A stretch of DNA of 60,130 nt from JBCCEJ01 sp039030335 (lineage in GTDB: Bacteria > Pseudomonadota > Gammaproteobacteria > HK1), in NCBI GenBank assembly GCA_039030335.1, contig JBCCEJ010000032.1:1-60130 (forward strand). The letters run 5' to 3'. The notes under the pieces were generated by a model. That model saw only the letters and a list, made by a program, of their open reading frames with translations. It was not told where the DNA came from and searched no databases. The translations under genes and the position numbers were made by a program. Below are positions 51,481-60,031 of this stretch, one piece after another; position 1 is the first letter of the stretch; every line of letters begins with the position of its first letter.

Positions 51481-52629
51481 ATGACCAGTAAACCGCTCGC
51501 AGAACTTCGTGTCGTCGAAATGGGCTCCAGCGTCGCCGGACCGTACGCCGGCTGGGTGCTGTCCGAACTCGGAGCCGAGGTCATCAAGGTCGAAGACGGC
51601 GTAACCGGCGATGCTTCCCGGACGTGGGGCCCGAAAAACGTGCACGGGCAGACGTCGATGTTCGAGACCATGAACAACGGCAAGCTCTCCGTTACGGTCG
51701 ATTTGAAGGATGCGAACGACGTCGGCGCGCTGCAACGACTTATCGTCGACAGCGCCGACGTTGTCCTGCAGAACCTCCGCCCCGGGTTCGCCGAGCGATG
51801 CGGCATCGGCCAGCAGGCCATGACCGCTGCCAAACCATCCCTCATCTACTGCGATCTGGGTGCGTACGGCAAAGGCGGAGCGCTGGACGCGCTGCCGGGC
51901 TACGACCCCCTGATGCAGGGTTTCACCGGGCTCGCGCAAGCCACCGGCACAGAGGACTCGCCGGCCCGTGTCGCCTCGCCGGTCACTGACTTCCTGACCG
52001 GCATGTGGGCTGTTATCGGCATTCTGGGTGCGCTCCAGACGCGCCGGCAAAGCGGCACCGGCACGGCGCTCGACGTCAGTCTGATGGAGTCGGGTATTGC
52101 GCTGATGACGATGTTCATCGGCCAGATACAGTCGACCGGCGCGCGCCCGGACCGCCGCGGACTCCACGGGCCGCTGGTGGCGCCGAACAGCGGCTACCGG
52201 ACTGCTGACGGCCTCATCATGGTGACCTGCGGCACCGACGGGCTGTTCCGCAAGCTTTGCGAAGCCATCGATCGCGCCGATCTGCTCGATAGGCCGGAGT
52301 ACGCAAGCAGTACGAGCCGCTTCGAGCACCGACGTGAGCTCCAGGAAACCCTGGAGCGAACCCTCAGCGCCGAATCGCGGGCACATTGGATGACGGTGAT
52401 TGGCAACGCCGGCGTTCCGGTCGCACCGGTCAACCACGTCGACGAGATGATGGCACACCCCCAGGCGAGAGCAGTTGGCATACTGCAGTCCCTCGAAGGC
52501 AGCGATGAACCGTTCGAAACAGCGCGCCTGCCGGTGCGGTTCGACGGCGTACGGAGCCGCTACACGCGCCGCGCGCCCACCCTTGGCGAACACACCCGCC
52601 AGTTACTGGACCCATTTCGAGAAATCTGA
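51481..52629 (+). CDS. CaiB/BaiF family CoA-transferase (class III)
   Basis: 382 aa. Family III CoA-transferase: PLAELRVVEMGSSVAGPYAG, LSELGAEVIKVED, NNGKLSVTVDLKDA, ADVVLQNLRPGFAERCGIG, YGKGGALDALPGYDPLMQG and ALDVSLMESGIALM. It moves CoA between an acyl-CoA and a carboxylate through an aspartyl-CoA intermediate. 57 bp after the discoidin gene but with no functional link to it. Related systems include carnitine, bile acid and aromatic acid CoA-transfer; substrate unknown. Confidence 0.92.
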   Translation: MTSKPLAELRVVEMGSSVAGPYAGWVLSELGAEVIKVEDGVTGDASRTWGPKNVHGQTSMFETMNNGKLSVTVDLKDANDVGALQRLIVDSADVVLQNLRPGFAERCGIGQQAMTAAKPSLIYCDLGAYGKGGALDALPGYDPLMQGFTGLAQATGTEDSPARVASPVTDFLTGMWAVIGILGALQTRRQSGTGTALDVSLMESGIALMTMFIGQIQSTGARPDRRGLHGPLVAPNSGYRTADGLIMVTCGTDGLFRKLCEAIDRADLLDRPEYASSTSRFEHRRELQETLERTLSAESRAHWMTVIGNAGVPVAPVNHVDEMMAHPQARAVGILQSLEGSDEPFETARLPVRFDGVRSRYTRRAPTLGEHTRQLLDPFREI

Positions 52630-52646
52630 AGGTACGCTGGCGCGGA

Positions 52647-52663
52647 TGTCGGAAAACTTTACA
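52647..52663. promoter_or_regulatory. Imperfect TGT-N11-ACA element, possible activator site for sigma-54 promoter
   Basis: The 17-bp element has TGT at one end and ACA at the other, reading TGTAAAG...CCGACA on the minus strand. It lies 67 bp upstream of the -24 element, where an enhancer-binding activator would act. Only position and partial symmetry support it; I cannot compare it with other PEP-CTERM promoters here. Confidence 0.3.
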
Positions 52664-52729
52664 CAACGGGCGGTTAAGAGCCGCGCGAGCGCGCTTAAGT
52701 TACTGAATTGGGCTGTCCTCCATGTCACC

Positions 52730-52743
52730 GGCACGAACTTTGC
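52730..52743 (+). promoter_or_regulatory. Sigma-54 (-24/-12) promoter of PEP-CTERM gene
   Basis: GGCACGAACTTTGC matches the sigma-54 consensus at all key positions: GG at -24, CACG after it, TTGC ending at -12, with the invariant 12-bp step from GG to GC. It lies 104 bp before the GTG of the PEP-CTERM-like gene. PEP-CTERM genes are known to be controlled by RpoN with the PrsK/PrsR pair, so context agrees. Confidence 0.75.
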
Positions 52744-52833
52744 AGCGTGTCTCGCCAACTGGTTCACAGAATTCGCTCGCCGCATCAGGGACAGTGTTGC
52801 GAAGTCCGGAATTCGGCTGACTGGAGAGCACTT

Positions 52834-53364
52834 GTGAAGCTCAAGTCCCTGCTCTGCGCGATCGCGTTGATAACGGCCTCTGCGCAGGCGTCCGCGGCTG
52901 TCGTCTACGACGTGTTCAGCCACGACCTGGATATGGTCATCGGTGAGATTCGCTTTCTCGACAGCGTCGCGAGCGACGACTCTGCGTGGTCAATAGCGTC
53001 CGGCACGCAGCTTTCGACTGTCGTGGACGGCGGCCTGTCCGGCCTTATCTCAGCCCTCGCTGGAATCGGCACAGTCGCTTCCGGCGACCTGACAATTACT
53101 TCGGACCTCGGCTCGAACGACGGCTTGGAGATCGATTTCGGCGTTCTGTCCGGAAACCTGGAGACGACCGTTGGCGCCGAGATAACGCAGATTACCTTCG
53201 GCACCGCGCCGGTCTTCGATGTGCTCGACGCCACCGTGCCGCTGTTCGGCCCACTGCAATTCAACATGTCCTTCGTCGCCGTACCAGCACCTGGCCCATT
53301 CGCGCTCGCTGCCCTCGGCCTCGCCTGCGTCGTGACGGCGAGGCGTGTGGGGCAAAACGCCTGA
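52834..53364 (+). CDS. PEP-CTERM-like secreted protein (VPAPGP variant tail)
   Basis: 176 aa. GTG start with GGAGAG 5 nt upstream; signal peptide LKSLLCAIALITASAQASA to about residue 22. The mature part is acidic, Gly/Ser/Asp-rich and without cysteine, rich in beta-type repeats (LTITSDLGSNDGLEIDFG). The C-terminus has the three-part exosortase sorting signal: motif VPAPGP (in place of VPEP), a hydrophobic stretch FALAALGLACVV, and basic TARRVGQ. It would be processed by exosortase and anchored in or released from the envelope, often with exopolysaccharide. No exosortase gene is in the window. The sigma-54 promoter fits. Function of the mature protein is unknown. Confidence 0.8.
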   Translation: MKLKSLLCAIALITASAQASAAVVYDVFSHDLDMVIGEIRFLDSVASDDSAWSIASGTQLSTVVDGGLSGLISALAGIGTVASGDLTITSDLGSNDGLEIDFGVLSGNLETTVGAEITQITFGTAPVFDVLDATVPLFGPLQFNMSFVAVPAPGPFALAALGLACVVTARRVGQNA

Positions 53365-53379
53365 CTTCAGCGCGCGATT

Positions 53380-54429
53380 TCAGTTCGACATCAGCCACTC
53401 GATAATGCGCGGGTTTTCCTCGCGCGGGTAAGTGTGCGCCAGGTCGGCGATCTCGCGGTACTCGACCTGCGCTCCGGCCGCGCCGAGCGTCTGCTCCGCG
53501 AGGCGCGCAATATCGATTGCGAACATCCAGTCGTGTACGCCGTGCGTCAGGTAGATCGGCCGTTTGCGAACATCGACCCCCGGAATCATTTCCAACAACA
53601 GCGGATGAAAGCTCGCTGAGATCGGCGCCAGATGCGTAAACACCGATGCCGCACGCAGTCCGCTCAGAAACGTGAACGTGCCGCCATCGCTCATCCCGGT
53701 CAGTAGCAGCCGCTGCCGGTCGATCGGCCACTCATCGCACACCTTCGCGACCATCCGCTCGACGTTGGCCGTATCCGGATCCGGCTCCATCAGACCCCAG
53801 GTCTGGCCGAGGCAAGTCGGGCACAGCAACACGAACCCGAGACTTCGCGCTTCGCGCAGCCAGGACCACAGGAATCCGCGCCCGTGCCCGCCACCCCCGT
53901 GGAGCGCGACCACCAGCGGCCACGAACGACTGCCGTCATCGTGCTCGGGTACATAGAGTGAGTAACCGCCTTTGCTGCCGCGTTCGTTGTCGACGTGCCG
54001 CACACCGGAGTCCGGCGAGCGGGCGACGGCGGTGCCGCTGTCTTCAGGGAGCCTGAAAAATGCGTCAACGACCGGGATCGAGTCGACATAGGCGTAGAGG
54101 TGCTCCAGCGCATATGGCTGGTAGCGAAGTGCACGATAGGCTTCGAGCATCGCTTCCGCCTGACCGCCCGTGCGAACGAGCGCCCGCACGGACTTCTGCA
54201 CCAGTTCGACACTGGTCGAGAGCGCGGTTGGGTCGAAACCCGGGATCGCGCTCGAATACAGGCGCGATCGCAGGGCGTCGAGGGCACCCTCGTACTGGCC
54301 AATCGATTCGCCGAGGCGGGTGGCGGTAACCGGATCCAGGTGACGCTGCGCAAACTGAAGCGCGTCCAGAGCCTTTAGCAACGGCTCTACGAGCGCATCC
54401 AGCTGCACGGTTGCAACGTTGGTGTTCAT
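53380..54429 (-). CDS. Alpha/beta hydrolase (PHB-depolymerase/esterase-like) with helical N-terminal domain
   Basis: 349 aa. Residues 1-140 are helical, no known domain. From about 150: YSLYVPEHDDG, PLVVALHGGGGHGRGF (oxyanion hole), nucleophile in LLTGMSDGGTFTFLSGL (Ser near 245), Asp in THGVHDWMF and His in IADLAHTYP. This is the triad of esterases related to feruloyl esterase/PHB depolymerase. There is no signal peptide, so it acts in the cytoplasm. Convergent with the PEP-CTERM gene (15 bp) and divergent from the GST gene. Substrate unknown. Confidence 0.85.
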   Translation of the reverse strand: MNTNVATVQLDALVEPLLKALDALQFAQRHLDPVTATRLGESIGQYEGALDALRSRLYSSAIPGFDPTALSTSVELVQKSVRALVRTGGQAEAMLEAYRALRYQPYALEHLYAYVDSIPVVDAFFRLPEDSGTAVARSPDSGVRHVDNERGSKGGYSLYVPEHDDGSRSWPLVVALHGGGGHGRGFLWSWLREARSLGFVLLCPTCLGQTWGLMEPDPDTANVERMVAKVCDEWPIDRQRLLLTGMSDGGTFTFLSGLRAASVFTHLAPISASFHPLLLEMIPGVDVRKRPIYLTHGVHDWMFAIDIARLAEQTLGAAGAQVEYREIADLAHTYPREENPRIIEWLMSN

Positions 54430-54497
54430 CGCTCAAGTACACTCGGACACTGGCAAATTGGCAAGCAGTCCCGGCTCGGGGCACACGAAGGGTTCCG

Positions 54498-55079
54498 ATG
54501 GTAATTTTCGGCGACAAACGCTCGGGCAACTGTCTGAAGGTCAAGTACACAGCGGACCATCTGGGCCAACCGTACGACTGGCGGGACATCGACATCATGG
54601 CCGGCGAAAGCCGTACTGCGGACTACCTCGGCATGAACCCGCAAGGGCAGGTGCCATGCATCAAACTCCACGATGGTCAGGTGATAGCGCAGTCGAATGC
54701 CATCATCCGGTATCTGGCGCACGGCTCGGCGCTACTGCCATCCGACCGGCTCGCGCAGGCCAGGGTCGACGAGTGGCTGTTCTGGGAGCAGTACAGCCAT
54801 GAGCCCTATGTCGCCGTATGCCGCTTTCAGATGGTCTACGAAGGCAAGTCGGCCGACCAGCGCGATCCGGAGCGCGTGCGACGGGGCGAGCTGGCATTGG
54901 ATCATATGGAGTGCGTGCTGGCCGACCAGACATGGCTCGCGGGCGAAGCCGTATCGATCGCCGACATCGCGCTGCTCGCCTACACCCGCATCGCACCGGA
55001 GGGCGGATTCGACCTGGTCCGCAGACCGGCGCTGACGCGGTGGATAGCCCGCTGCGAAGAGGGCCTCGGCATCAGGTGA
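54498..55079 (+). CDS. Glutathione S-transferase family protein
   Basis: 193 aa. Thioredoxin-fold N-terminus with GDKRSGNCLKVKY (Ser/Cys at the activating place), the cis-proline motif NPQGQVPCIKL and QSNAIIRYL for glutathione gamma-Glu contact. C-terminal helical domain ends with WLAGEAVSIADIALLAYTRI, the N-capping box. ATG at 54498; the longer frame to 54411 overlaps the hydrolase start. Conjugates or isomerises an electrophile; physiological substrate unknown. Confidence 0.88.
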   Translation: MVIFGDKRSGNCLKVKYTADHLGQPYDWRDIDIMAGESRTADYLGMNPQGQVPCIKLHDGQVIAQSNAIIRYLAHGSALLPSDRLAQARVDEWLFWEQYSHEPYVAVCRFQMVYEGKSADQRDPERVRRGELALDHMECVLADQTWLAGEAVSIADIALLAYTRIAPEGGFDLVRRPALTRWIARCEEGLGIR

Positions 55080-55158
55080 TGCCGCCGGCCTGCTGAGGCG
55101 GAGCGCGCCGCGCACGCCGTCGCCGCCCGGTTTGCTGCGCACGTGCCTTCATGCTCCG

Positions 55159-55935
55159 TCAGACTACTGATGAACCCCCGCACACCTGCAGGACCTGCCC
55201 GGTGACGTAAGACGCGGCCGGGCTCGACAGGAACAACGCAGCGCCGGCAATTTCGTTGGGGTCACCGATGCGCCGCAACGGCAACAGACTCGATACCCGT
55301 TCCAGGCGTTCCGGGTTGGTCCACAGGGCTTTGGCAAAATCCGTCTTGATGAGCCCCGGCGCGATCGCGTTGACGCGAACATTGTGCGGGCCGTATTCCA
55401 CCGCAAGATTGCGGGCGATCTGGTGCTCGGCCACCTTCGAGATCGCGTAGCCACCGAGGTCCCTGTTGCCCTTGAGCCCGGCGATGCTCGCGATGATCGT
55501 GATCGATCCGCTGCCCTGCTCGACCATCTGCGGCAAGACCATGTGGCAGAGCTTGTGTACGCTCAGCACGTTCGTCTCGAGGATCTTCTCGAACGCGGAG
55601 TCCGGCATACCCGCCGAAGGTCCGTAGTAGGGATTCGACGCCGCATTCGGAATCAATGTGTCGATACGACCCCATTTCTCCAGCGTGCCTTCGACGAGCG
55701 CCTTCAGCTGGTCCGGCTGTCCGACATGGCATGGAATAGAGATGGCTTCGCCGCCGCCGTCTCCCGTTGAGGCGTTGATCTCCGCGGCCACGGCTTCGCA
55801 CGCATCTGCTTTACGGCTGGAGACCACGACCTTCGCTCCAGCGGCGGCCATGCGCGTCGCGATCGCCTTGCCGATGCCCTTCGTCGAGCCGGTGATGATG
55901 GCGACGTTGTCGCGCAGGTCGAACATATTCATCAT
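55159..55935 (-). CDS. SDR family oxidoreductase (3-oxoacyl-ACP reductase-like)
   Basis: 258-aa classical SDR. IITGSTKGIGKAIA at 12-26, NAASNP in place of NNAG, Ser in IIASIAGLKG, catalytic YAISKVAEHQIAR, and NVRVNAIAPGLIKTDFAK. C-terminus has RRIGDPNEIAGAALFLSSPAASYVTGQVL, as in FabG-like enzymes acting on beta-hydroxyacyl or other alcohols. GGAGA precedes the ATG pair at 55935/55932. Divergent from the acyl-CoA synthetase operon by 280 bp, which I could not resolve into promoter elements. Probably linked to CoA-ester metabolism (inferred). Confidence 0.9.
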   Translation of the reverse strand: MMNMFDLRDNVAIITGSTKGIGKAIATRMAAAGAKVVVSSRKADACEAVAAEINASTGDGGGEAISIPCHVGQPDQLKALVEGTLEKWGRIDTLIPNAASNPYYGPSAGMPDSAFEKILETNVLSVHKLCHMVLPQMVEQGSGSITIIASIAGLKGNRDLGGYAISKVAEHQIARNLAVEYGPHNVRVNAIAPGLIKTDFAKALWTNPERLERVSSLLPLRRIGDPNEIAGAALFLSSPAASYVTGQVLQVCGGSSVV

Positions 55936-56215
55936 TGAGTCTCCATGAGCTTGCGATGCCGCCGCGAAGCGTTGGCCGAAGCGGAAATGTTAGCAGGCCG
56001 AAGACCTGTCGCCCGGATGACGCCTCCGGCACATCAGGCCTGCCTGATCGTTTTGACTTTGCCCGTCCCTTTCGGGTACAAACGCCTGCTGGCCGGCCTC
56101 CCCTATCGCGAGTCCGATCCACTCATCGGGACATGGCCGACCAGACAAACGAGCCAGCCCCGGCGCGCGTCGCCATTCGGCACCGCGAAATCAGATTTCT
56201 AGGGAGACCAAATCG

Positions 56216-58186
56216 ATGGCAGAGGGTGATCGCGCCGCGTCGCTGCGCGCGCATGATACGTTCCCAAAGCTGTTGCTGCGTAATGCCGAACAGTTCTCGG
56301 GCCGACCCGCGTTCAGGCAGAAAGATCTCGGCATCTGGCAGACCTGGACCTGGGCGCAGGCGCTCGACGAGGTCAAGGCCTTCGCGCTCGGCCTGCACCA
56401 GATGGGCCTCCAGCGCGGCGACAAGGTTGCCATCATCGGGACCAATCGGCCGCATCTTTACTGGGCATTCGATGCCGTCGAAGCGGTTGGTGGCGTACCG
56501 GTACCGCTATACGCCGACGGCGTTGCAGCCGAGATGCAGTACGTGCTCCAGCACGCGGAGGCGCGGTTCGCGATCTGCGAAGACCAGGAGCAGGTCGACA
56601 AGGTTCTCGGCATCAAAGATGAGCTCCCGGCGATGGAGCAGATCGTTTTTGAAGACCCGCGCGGCATGCGCCACTACACCCAGGATTTCGTGCATGACCT
56701 GAAGGATATCCAGAAGGCCGGGCGCGAGCAGGAGAAGACCAGTCCCGATCTGTTCCTGGATGAAATTGCGAAAGCCTCCGGTGAAGACCTGGTCGGCATC
56801 TTCTATACATCCGGCACGACCGGAAATCCGAAAGGCGTCATGCTCTCCCACAGCAACGTCCTGAGCGCAGCGCGGGGCCTCGTCGACCTCGACGGAATGA
56901 CGCCCGACGAGGATACGCTCGCCTACCTTCCCCTCGCATGGATCGGCGACCACGTCTACTCGATGGGTGAAGGGCACGTGACCGGATTCACCGTGAACTG
57001 CCCCGAGAGCTCCGACACGGTCATGATCGATCTGAAAGACATTGGCCCGACCGCTTTCTTCTCACCGCCGGCCATCTTCGAGGGATTCCTGACCCAGATT
57101 CAGATCCGGATGGAAGATGCCTCGCCGTTCAAGCAGAAGCTCTATCACTACTTTATGGACGTAGCGAGGAACGTGGGCGTGGACATCCTCGAAGGACGTC
57201 CGGTGGGCGCGGGGGATAAACTCAAATACTGGCTCGGCGAGCTCATGATCTACGGCCCGTTGAAGAACAACCTGGGCTTGAGTCGCGTGCGCGTCGCCTA
57301 CACCGGTGGCGCACCGCTCGGCGAGGAACTGTTCAACTTCTACCGCTCGATCGGCATCAACCTGAAACAGCTGTATGGGCAGACCGAGTCGGCCGCGTAC
57401 GCGACGCTGCAGCGCAACGATGATGTGCGCCTGGACACCGTCGGTCCGCCGTGCCCGGACGTCGATATCCGCATCCAGGAAGGCGAAATCCAGCTGAAGA
57501 GCCCCGGATCCTTCATCGGCTACTTCAAGAATGAAGAAGCCACCCAGGAAACCCTGACGGATGACGGTTGGTTCAAAACGGGCGACGCCGGCATCCTCGA
57601 CGACAGCGGCCACCTCAAAGTCATCGATCGCGCCAAAGATGTCGGCACGATGAACGACGAGACGCTGTTCGCGCCGCAATACATCGAAAACAAGCTCAAG
57701 TTCTTCCCGTTCATTCGCGAAGCCGTGGCGCACGGCGACAAGCGCGATACCGTGACGATGTTCGTCATCATCGATCTCGACGCGGTTGGCAACTGGGCAG
57801 AGAAAGCCGGCTTGTCGTACTCGAACTTCCTCGATCTCGCGAGCATGGATGAGGTCTACAAGCTCATCGGCGAGTGCATCGAAGAGGTCAACCAGAGCCT
57901 GGCCCGCGACTCGGCGTTAGCCGGCGCGCAAATCAAGCGTTTCCTGCTGCTGCACAAAGAGCTGGATGCCGACGATGGCGAGCTGACCCGTACTCGCAAG
58001 GTGCGCCGGCGCACGATCGCCGAACGGTACGAGACGCTGATCAACGCACTCTACTCCGATGCCGAGCAGGTCGACGTCGAGAGCGAAGTGACGTTCGAAG
58101 ATGGCCGCAAGGGAACGATGCGCGCAACGCTGAAGATCAAGGAGGCCAAGACCTTCTCACCAGACGAGCTGCGCAAAGCCGGCTGA
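56216..58186 (+). CDS. Long-chain acyl-CoA synthetase (AMP-binding)
   Basis: 656 aa. Adenylation-domain core with the P-loop-like YTSGTTGNPKGVMLSHSN at 197-214, then YLPLAWIGDHVYSMGEG, AYTGGAPLGEELFNFY, LYGQTESAA and DGWFKTGDAGILDDSGH, with KVIDRAKDVGTMNDETLF near the C-terminus. Length and insertions match the eukaryote-like long-chain fatty acyl-CoA ligases found beside Liv transporters in Proteobacteria. Activates a carboxylic acid via acyl-AMP to its CoA ester. GGGAG lies 8 nt upstream of the ATG. First gene of a unit with LivG, LivH and LivM; the transporter may therefore import an acid rather than an amino acid. Confidence 0.92.
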   Translation: MAEGDRAASLRAHDTFPKLLLRNAEQFSGRPAFRQKDLGIWQTWTWAQALDEVKAFALGLHQMGLQRGDKVAIIGTNRPHLYWAFDAVEAVGGVPVPLYADGVAAEMQYVLQHAEARFAICEDQEQVDKVLGIKDELPAMEQIVFEDPRGMRHYTQDFVHDLKDIQKAGREQEKTSPDLFLDEIAKASGEDLVGIFYTSGTTGNPKGVMLSHSNVLSAARGLVDLDGMTPDEDTLAYLPLAWIGDHVYSMGEGHVTGFTVNCPESSDTVMIDLKDIGPTAFFSPPAIFEGFLTQIQIRMEDASPFKQKLYHYFMDVARNVGVDILEGRPVGAGDKLKYWLGELMIYGPLKNNLGLSRVRVAYTGGAPLGEELFNFYRSIGINLKQLYGQTESAAYATLQRNDDVRLDTVGPPCPDVDIRIQEGEIQLKSPGSFIGYFKNEEATQETLTDDGWFKTGDAGILDDSGHLKVIDRAKDVGTMNDETLFAPQYIENKLKFFPFIREAVAHGDKRDTVTMFVIIDLDAVGNWAEKAGLSYSNFLDLASMDEVYKLIGECIEEVNQSLARDSALAGAQIKRFLLLHKELDADDGELTRTRKVRRRTIAERYETLINALYSDAEQVDVESEVTFEDGRKGTMRATLKIKEAKTFSPDELRKAG

Positions 58187-58242
58187 CGAAACAACATTGC
58201 GAGATTCCAGACAGGGGTCTCATGGGAGGACGGAGCGCCAAC

Positions 58243-59046
58243 ATGGCGGACAACGCTAACCAGACCGACGAGATGATTCTCGAGTGTCGCAACATCTCGC
58301 TCGCCTTCGGCGCGGTGAAAGCGATAACAGACGTCTCGTTCAACATCAAGAAAGGCGAGATTCGCGCCATCATCGGCCCGAACGGCGCCGGCAAGACGTC
58401 CATGCTGAACTGCATCAATGGTTTTTACCATCCGCAGATTGGCGAGATCGTCTACAAAGGCAACGTGCGCAAGCAGATGCGCCCGTACGAAGCCGCCGCC
58501 ACCGGCATCGCGCGAACGTTCCAGAACGTCGCCCTGTTCAAGGGCATGAGCACGCTCGACAACATCATGACCGGGCGCAATCTCAAATCGAATCACAGCT
58601 CGGTAATGTCGTTCATCTACTCCGTCTTCTGGCTCAACTGGGCACAGAAGGAGGAAGACGTGCAGCGCGAGAAAGTGGAGGAAATCATCAGCTTTCTCGA
58701 GATCGAAGCGATCCGCAAAGCCCCGGTCGGCCGCCTCCCTTACGGGCTGCAAAAACGCGTCGAACTGGGCCGTGCCCTCGCCGCCGAACCCGAACTGCTG
58801 CTGCTCGACGAACCGATGGCAGGCATGAACCTCGAAGAGAAAGAAGACATGTGCCGATTCGTCCTCGACGTCAACGACGAGTTCGGAACGACCATCGCGC
58901 TCATCGAACACGACATGGGCGTGGTGATGGACATCTCCGATCGCGTCGTGGTGCTCGATCACGGCGAGAAGATCGCTGACGGCACGCCGGACGAAGTGAA
59001 GTCGAACCAGAATGTGATCGACGCGTATCTCGGCGTGTCGCACTGA
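58243..59046 (+). CDS. livG: Branched-chain amino acid-type ABC transporter ATP-binding protein
   Basis: 267 aa. Walker A GPNGAGKTSMLNCI, Q-loop ARTFQNVALFKGM, signature LPYGLQKRVELGRALA, Walker B LLLLDEPMAGMN, switch ALIEHDMGVVM. The signature has LPYG in place of LSGG, usual for LivG proteins of this acyl-CoA-synthetase-linked group. CGGAG precedes the ATG at 58243; an ATG at 58222 would be an alternative start. 56 bp after the acyl-CoA synthetase. Confidence 0.92.
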   Translation: MADNANQTDEMILECRNISLAFGAVKAITDVSFNIKKGEIRAIIGPNGAGKTSMLNCINGFYHPQIGEIVYKGNVRKQMRPYEAAATGIARTFQNVALFKGMSTLDNIMTGRNLKSNHSSVMSFIYSVFWLNWAQKEEDVQREKVEEIISFLEIEAIRKAPVGRLPYGLQKRVELGRALAAEPELLLLDEPMAGMNLEEKEDMCRFVLDVNDEFGTTIALIEHDMGVVMDISDRVVVLDHGEKIADGTPDEVKSNQNVIDAYLGVSH

Positions 59047-59061
59047 AGAGGCTGGAAACCA

Positions 59062-60027
59062 ATGACACTGCATGACGTATTCGTCCAGCCCTTCCTGGAC
59101 ATGATGGACCCGCCCGAGTTCTTCTTCGAGGTGGTCATCGGCGGCCTGATGTCCGGCGTGATGTACTCGCTCGTCGCCCTCGGCTTCGTGCTGATCTTCA
59201 AAGCCTCGGCGGTCTTCAACTTTGCGCAGGGCGTGTTCGCGCTGTTCGCGGCGCTGACGCTGGTTGGCATCATGAACGGCGAAGTACCGGTGTTCCTGAC
59301 CAAGACGGGCATTTCGGTACCGCCATGGCTCGCGATCATCCTGACTCTCGGGGTCATGGTGATACTCGCGATCCTGGTCGAACGACTGGTGCTTAGACCA
59401 CTCGTCAATCAGGACCCGATCATCACGTTCATGGCGACGATCGGTCTCGCGTTCGCGCTGGAAGGTATCGGCGACATCATGTGGGGCTCGTCGGTCAAAG
59501 CGCTCGATGTCGGCATCCCCGAGGGCAGTTTCGACTGGCTCGGGATGCAGATACAGATATTTGACCTGTGGGCCGCCGGCATCGCCGGGGTACTGGTCAT
59601 CGTGCTGGCCGTGTTCTTCCAGAAGACCGCCATCGGCCGTGCCCTGCGGGCGGTCGCCGATGACCACCAGGCCGCGCTGTCGGTCGGTATCCCGCTGAAG
59701 AGCATCTGGATCATCGTCTGGTCGGTGGCCGGTCTCGTGGCGCTGGTCGCCGGCATCATGTGGGGCTCGAAGTCGGGCGTGCAGTTCTCTCTGTCGCTGA
59801 TCGCGCTGAAAGCCCTGCCGGTGCTGATTCTGGGTGGCTTTACGTCGGTGCCGGGCGCCATCGTTGGCGGCCTCATCATCGGGGTCGGCGAAAAGGTGGC
59901 CGAAGTCTACTGGGGACCGCTCGTAAACGGTGCCATCGAAAACTGGTTTGCTTACGTCGTCGCGCTGATTTTCCTGCTGTTCCGGCCGCAGGGATTGTTT
60001 GGCGAGAAAATCATCGAGAGGGTATGA
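59062..60027 (+). CDS. livH: Branched-chain amino acid-type ABC transporter permease
   Basis: 321 aa, about eight helices. LivH/LivM-family wording: VVIGGLMSGVMYSLVALGFVLI, IFKASAVFNFAQGVFAL, ILVERLVLRPLVNQDPI, GRALRAVADDHQAALSVGIP (contact loop for the ATPase) and ILGGFTSVPGAIVGGLIIG. Imports hydrophobic amino acids or organic acids together with LivG, LivM and a periplasmic protein not in the window. 15 bp after LivG. Confidence 0.93.
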   Translation: MTLHDVFVQPFLDMMDPPEFFFEVVIGGLMSGVMYSLVALGFVLIFKASAVFNFAQGVFALFAALTLVGIMNGEVPVFLTKTGISVPPWLAIILTLGVMVILAILVERLVLRPLVNQDPIITFMATIGLAFALEGIGDIMWGSSVKALDVGIPEGSFDWLGMQIQIFDLWAAGIAGVLVIVLAVFFQKTAIGRALRAVADDHQAALSVGIPLKSIWIIVWSVAGLVALVAGIMWGSKSGVQFSLSLIALKALPVLILGGFTSVPGAIVGGLIIGVGEKVAEVYWGPLVNGAIENWFAYVVALIFLLFRPQGLFGEKIIERV

Positions 60028-60031
60028 AGCA

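Noticed and set aside
52646..52837. Possible 63-aa gene overlapping the PEP-CTERM start by 4 nt (GTGA)
   Set aside because: It spans the sigma-54 promoter and its activator element, and has no good ribosome site or recognisable domain. Left out, though a leader peptide cannot be excluded.
57874..58242. Long upstream extension of the LivG frame
   Set aside because: Overlaps the end of the acyl-CoA synthetase in another frame; the ATG with its ribosome site at 58243 begins the conserved domain.
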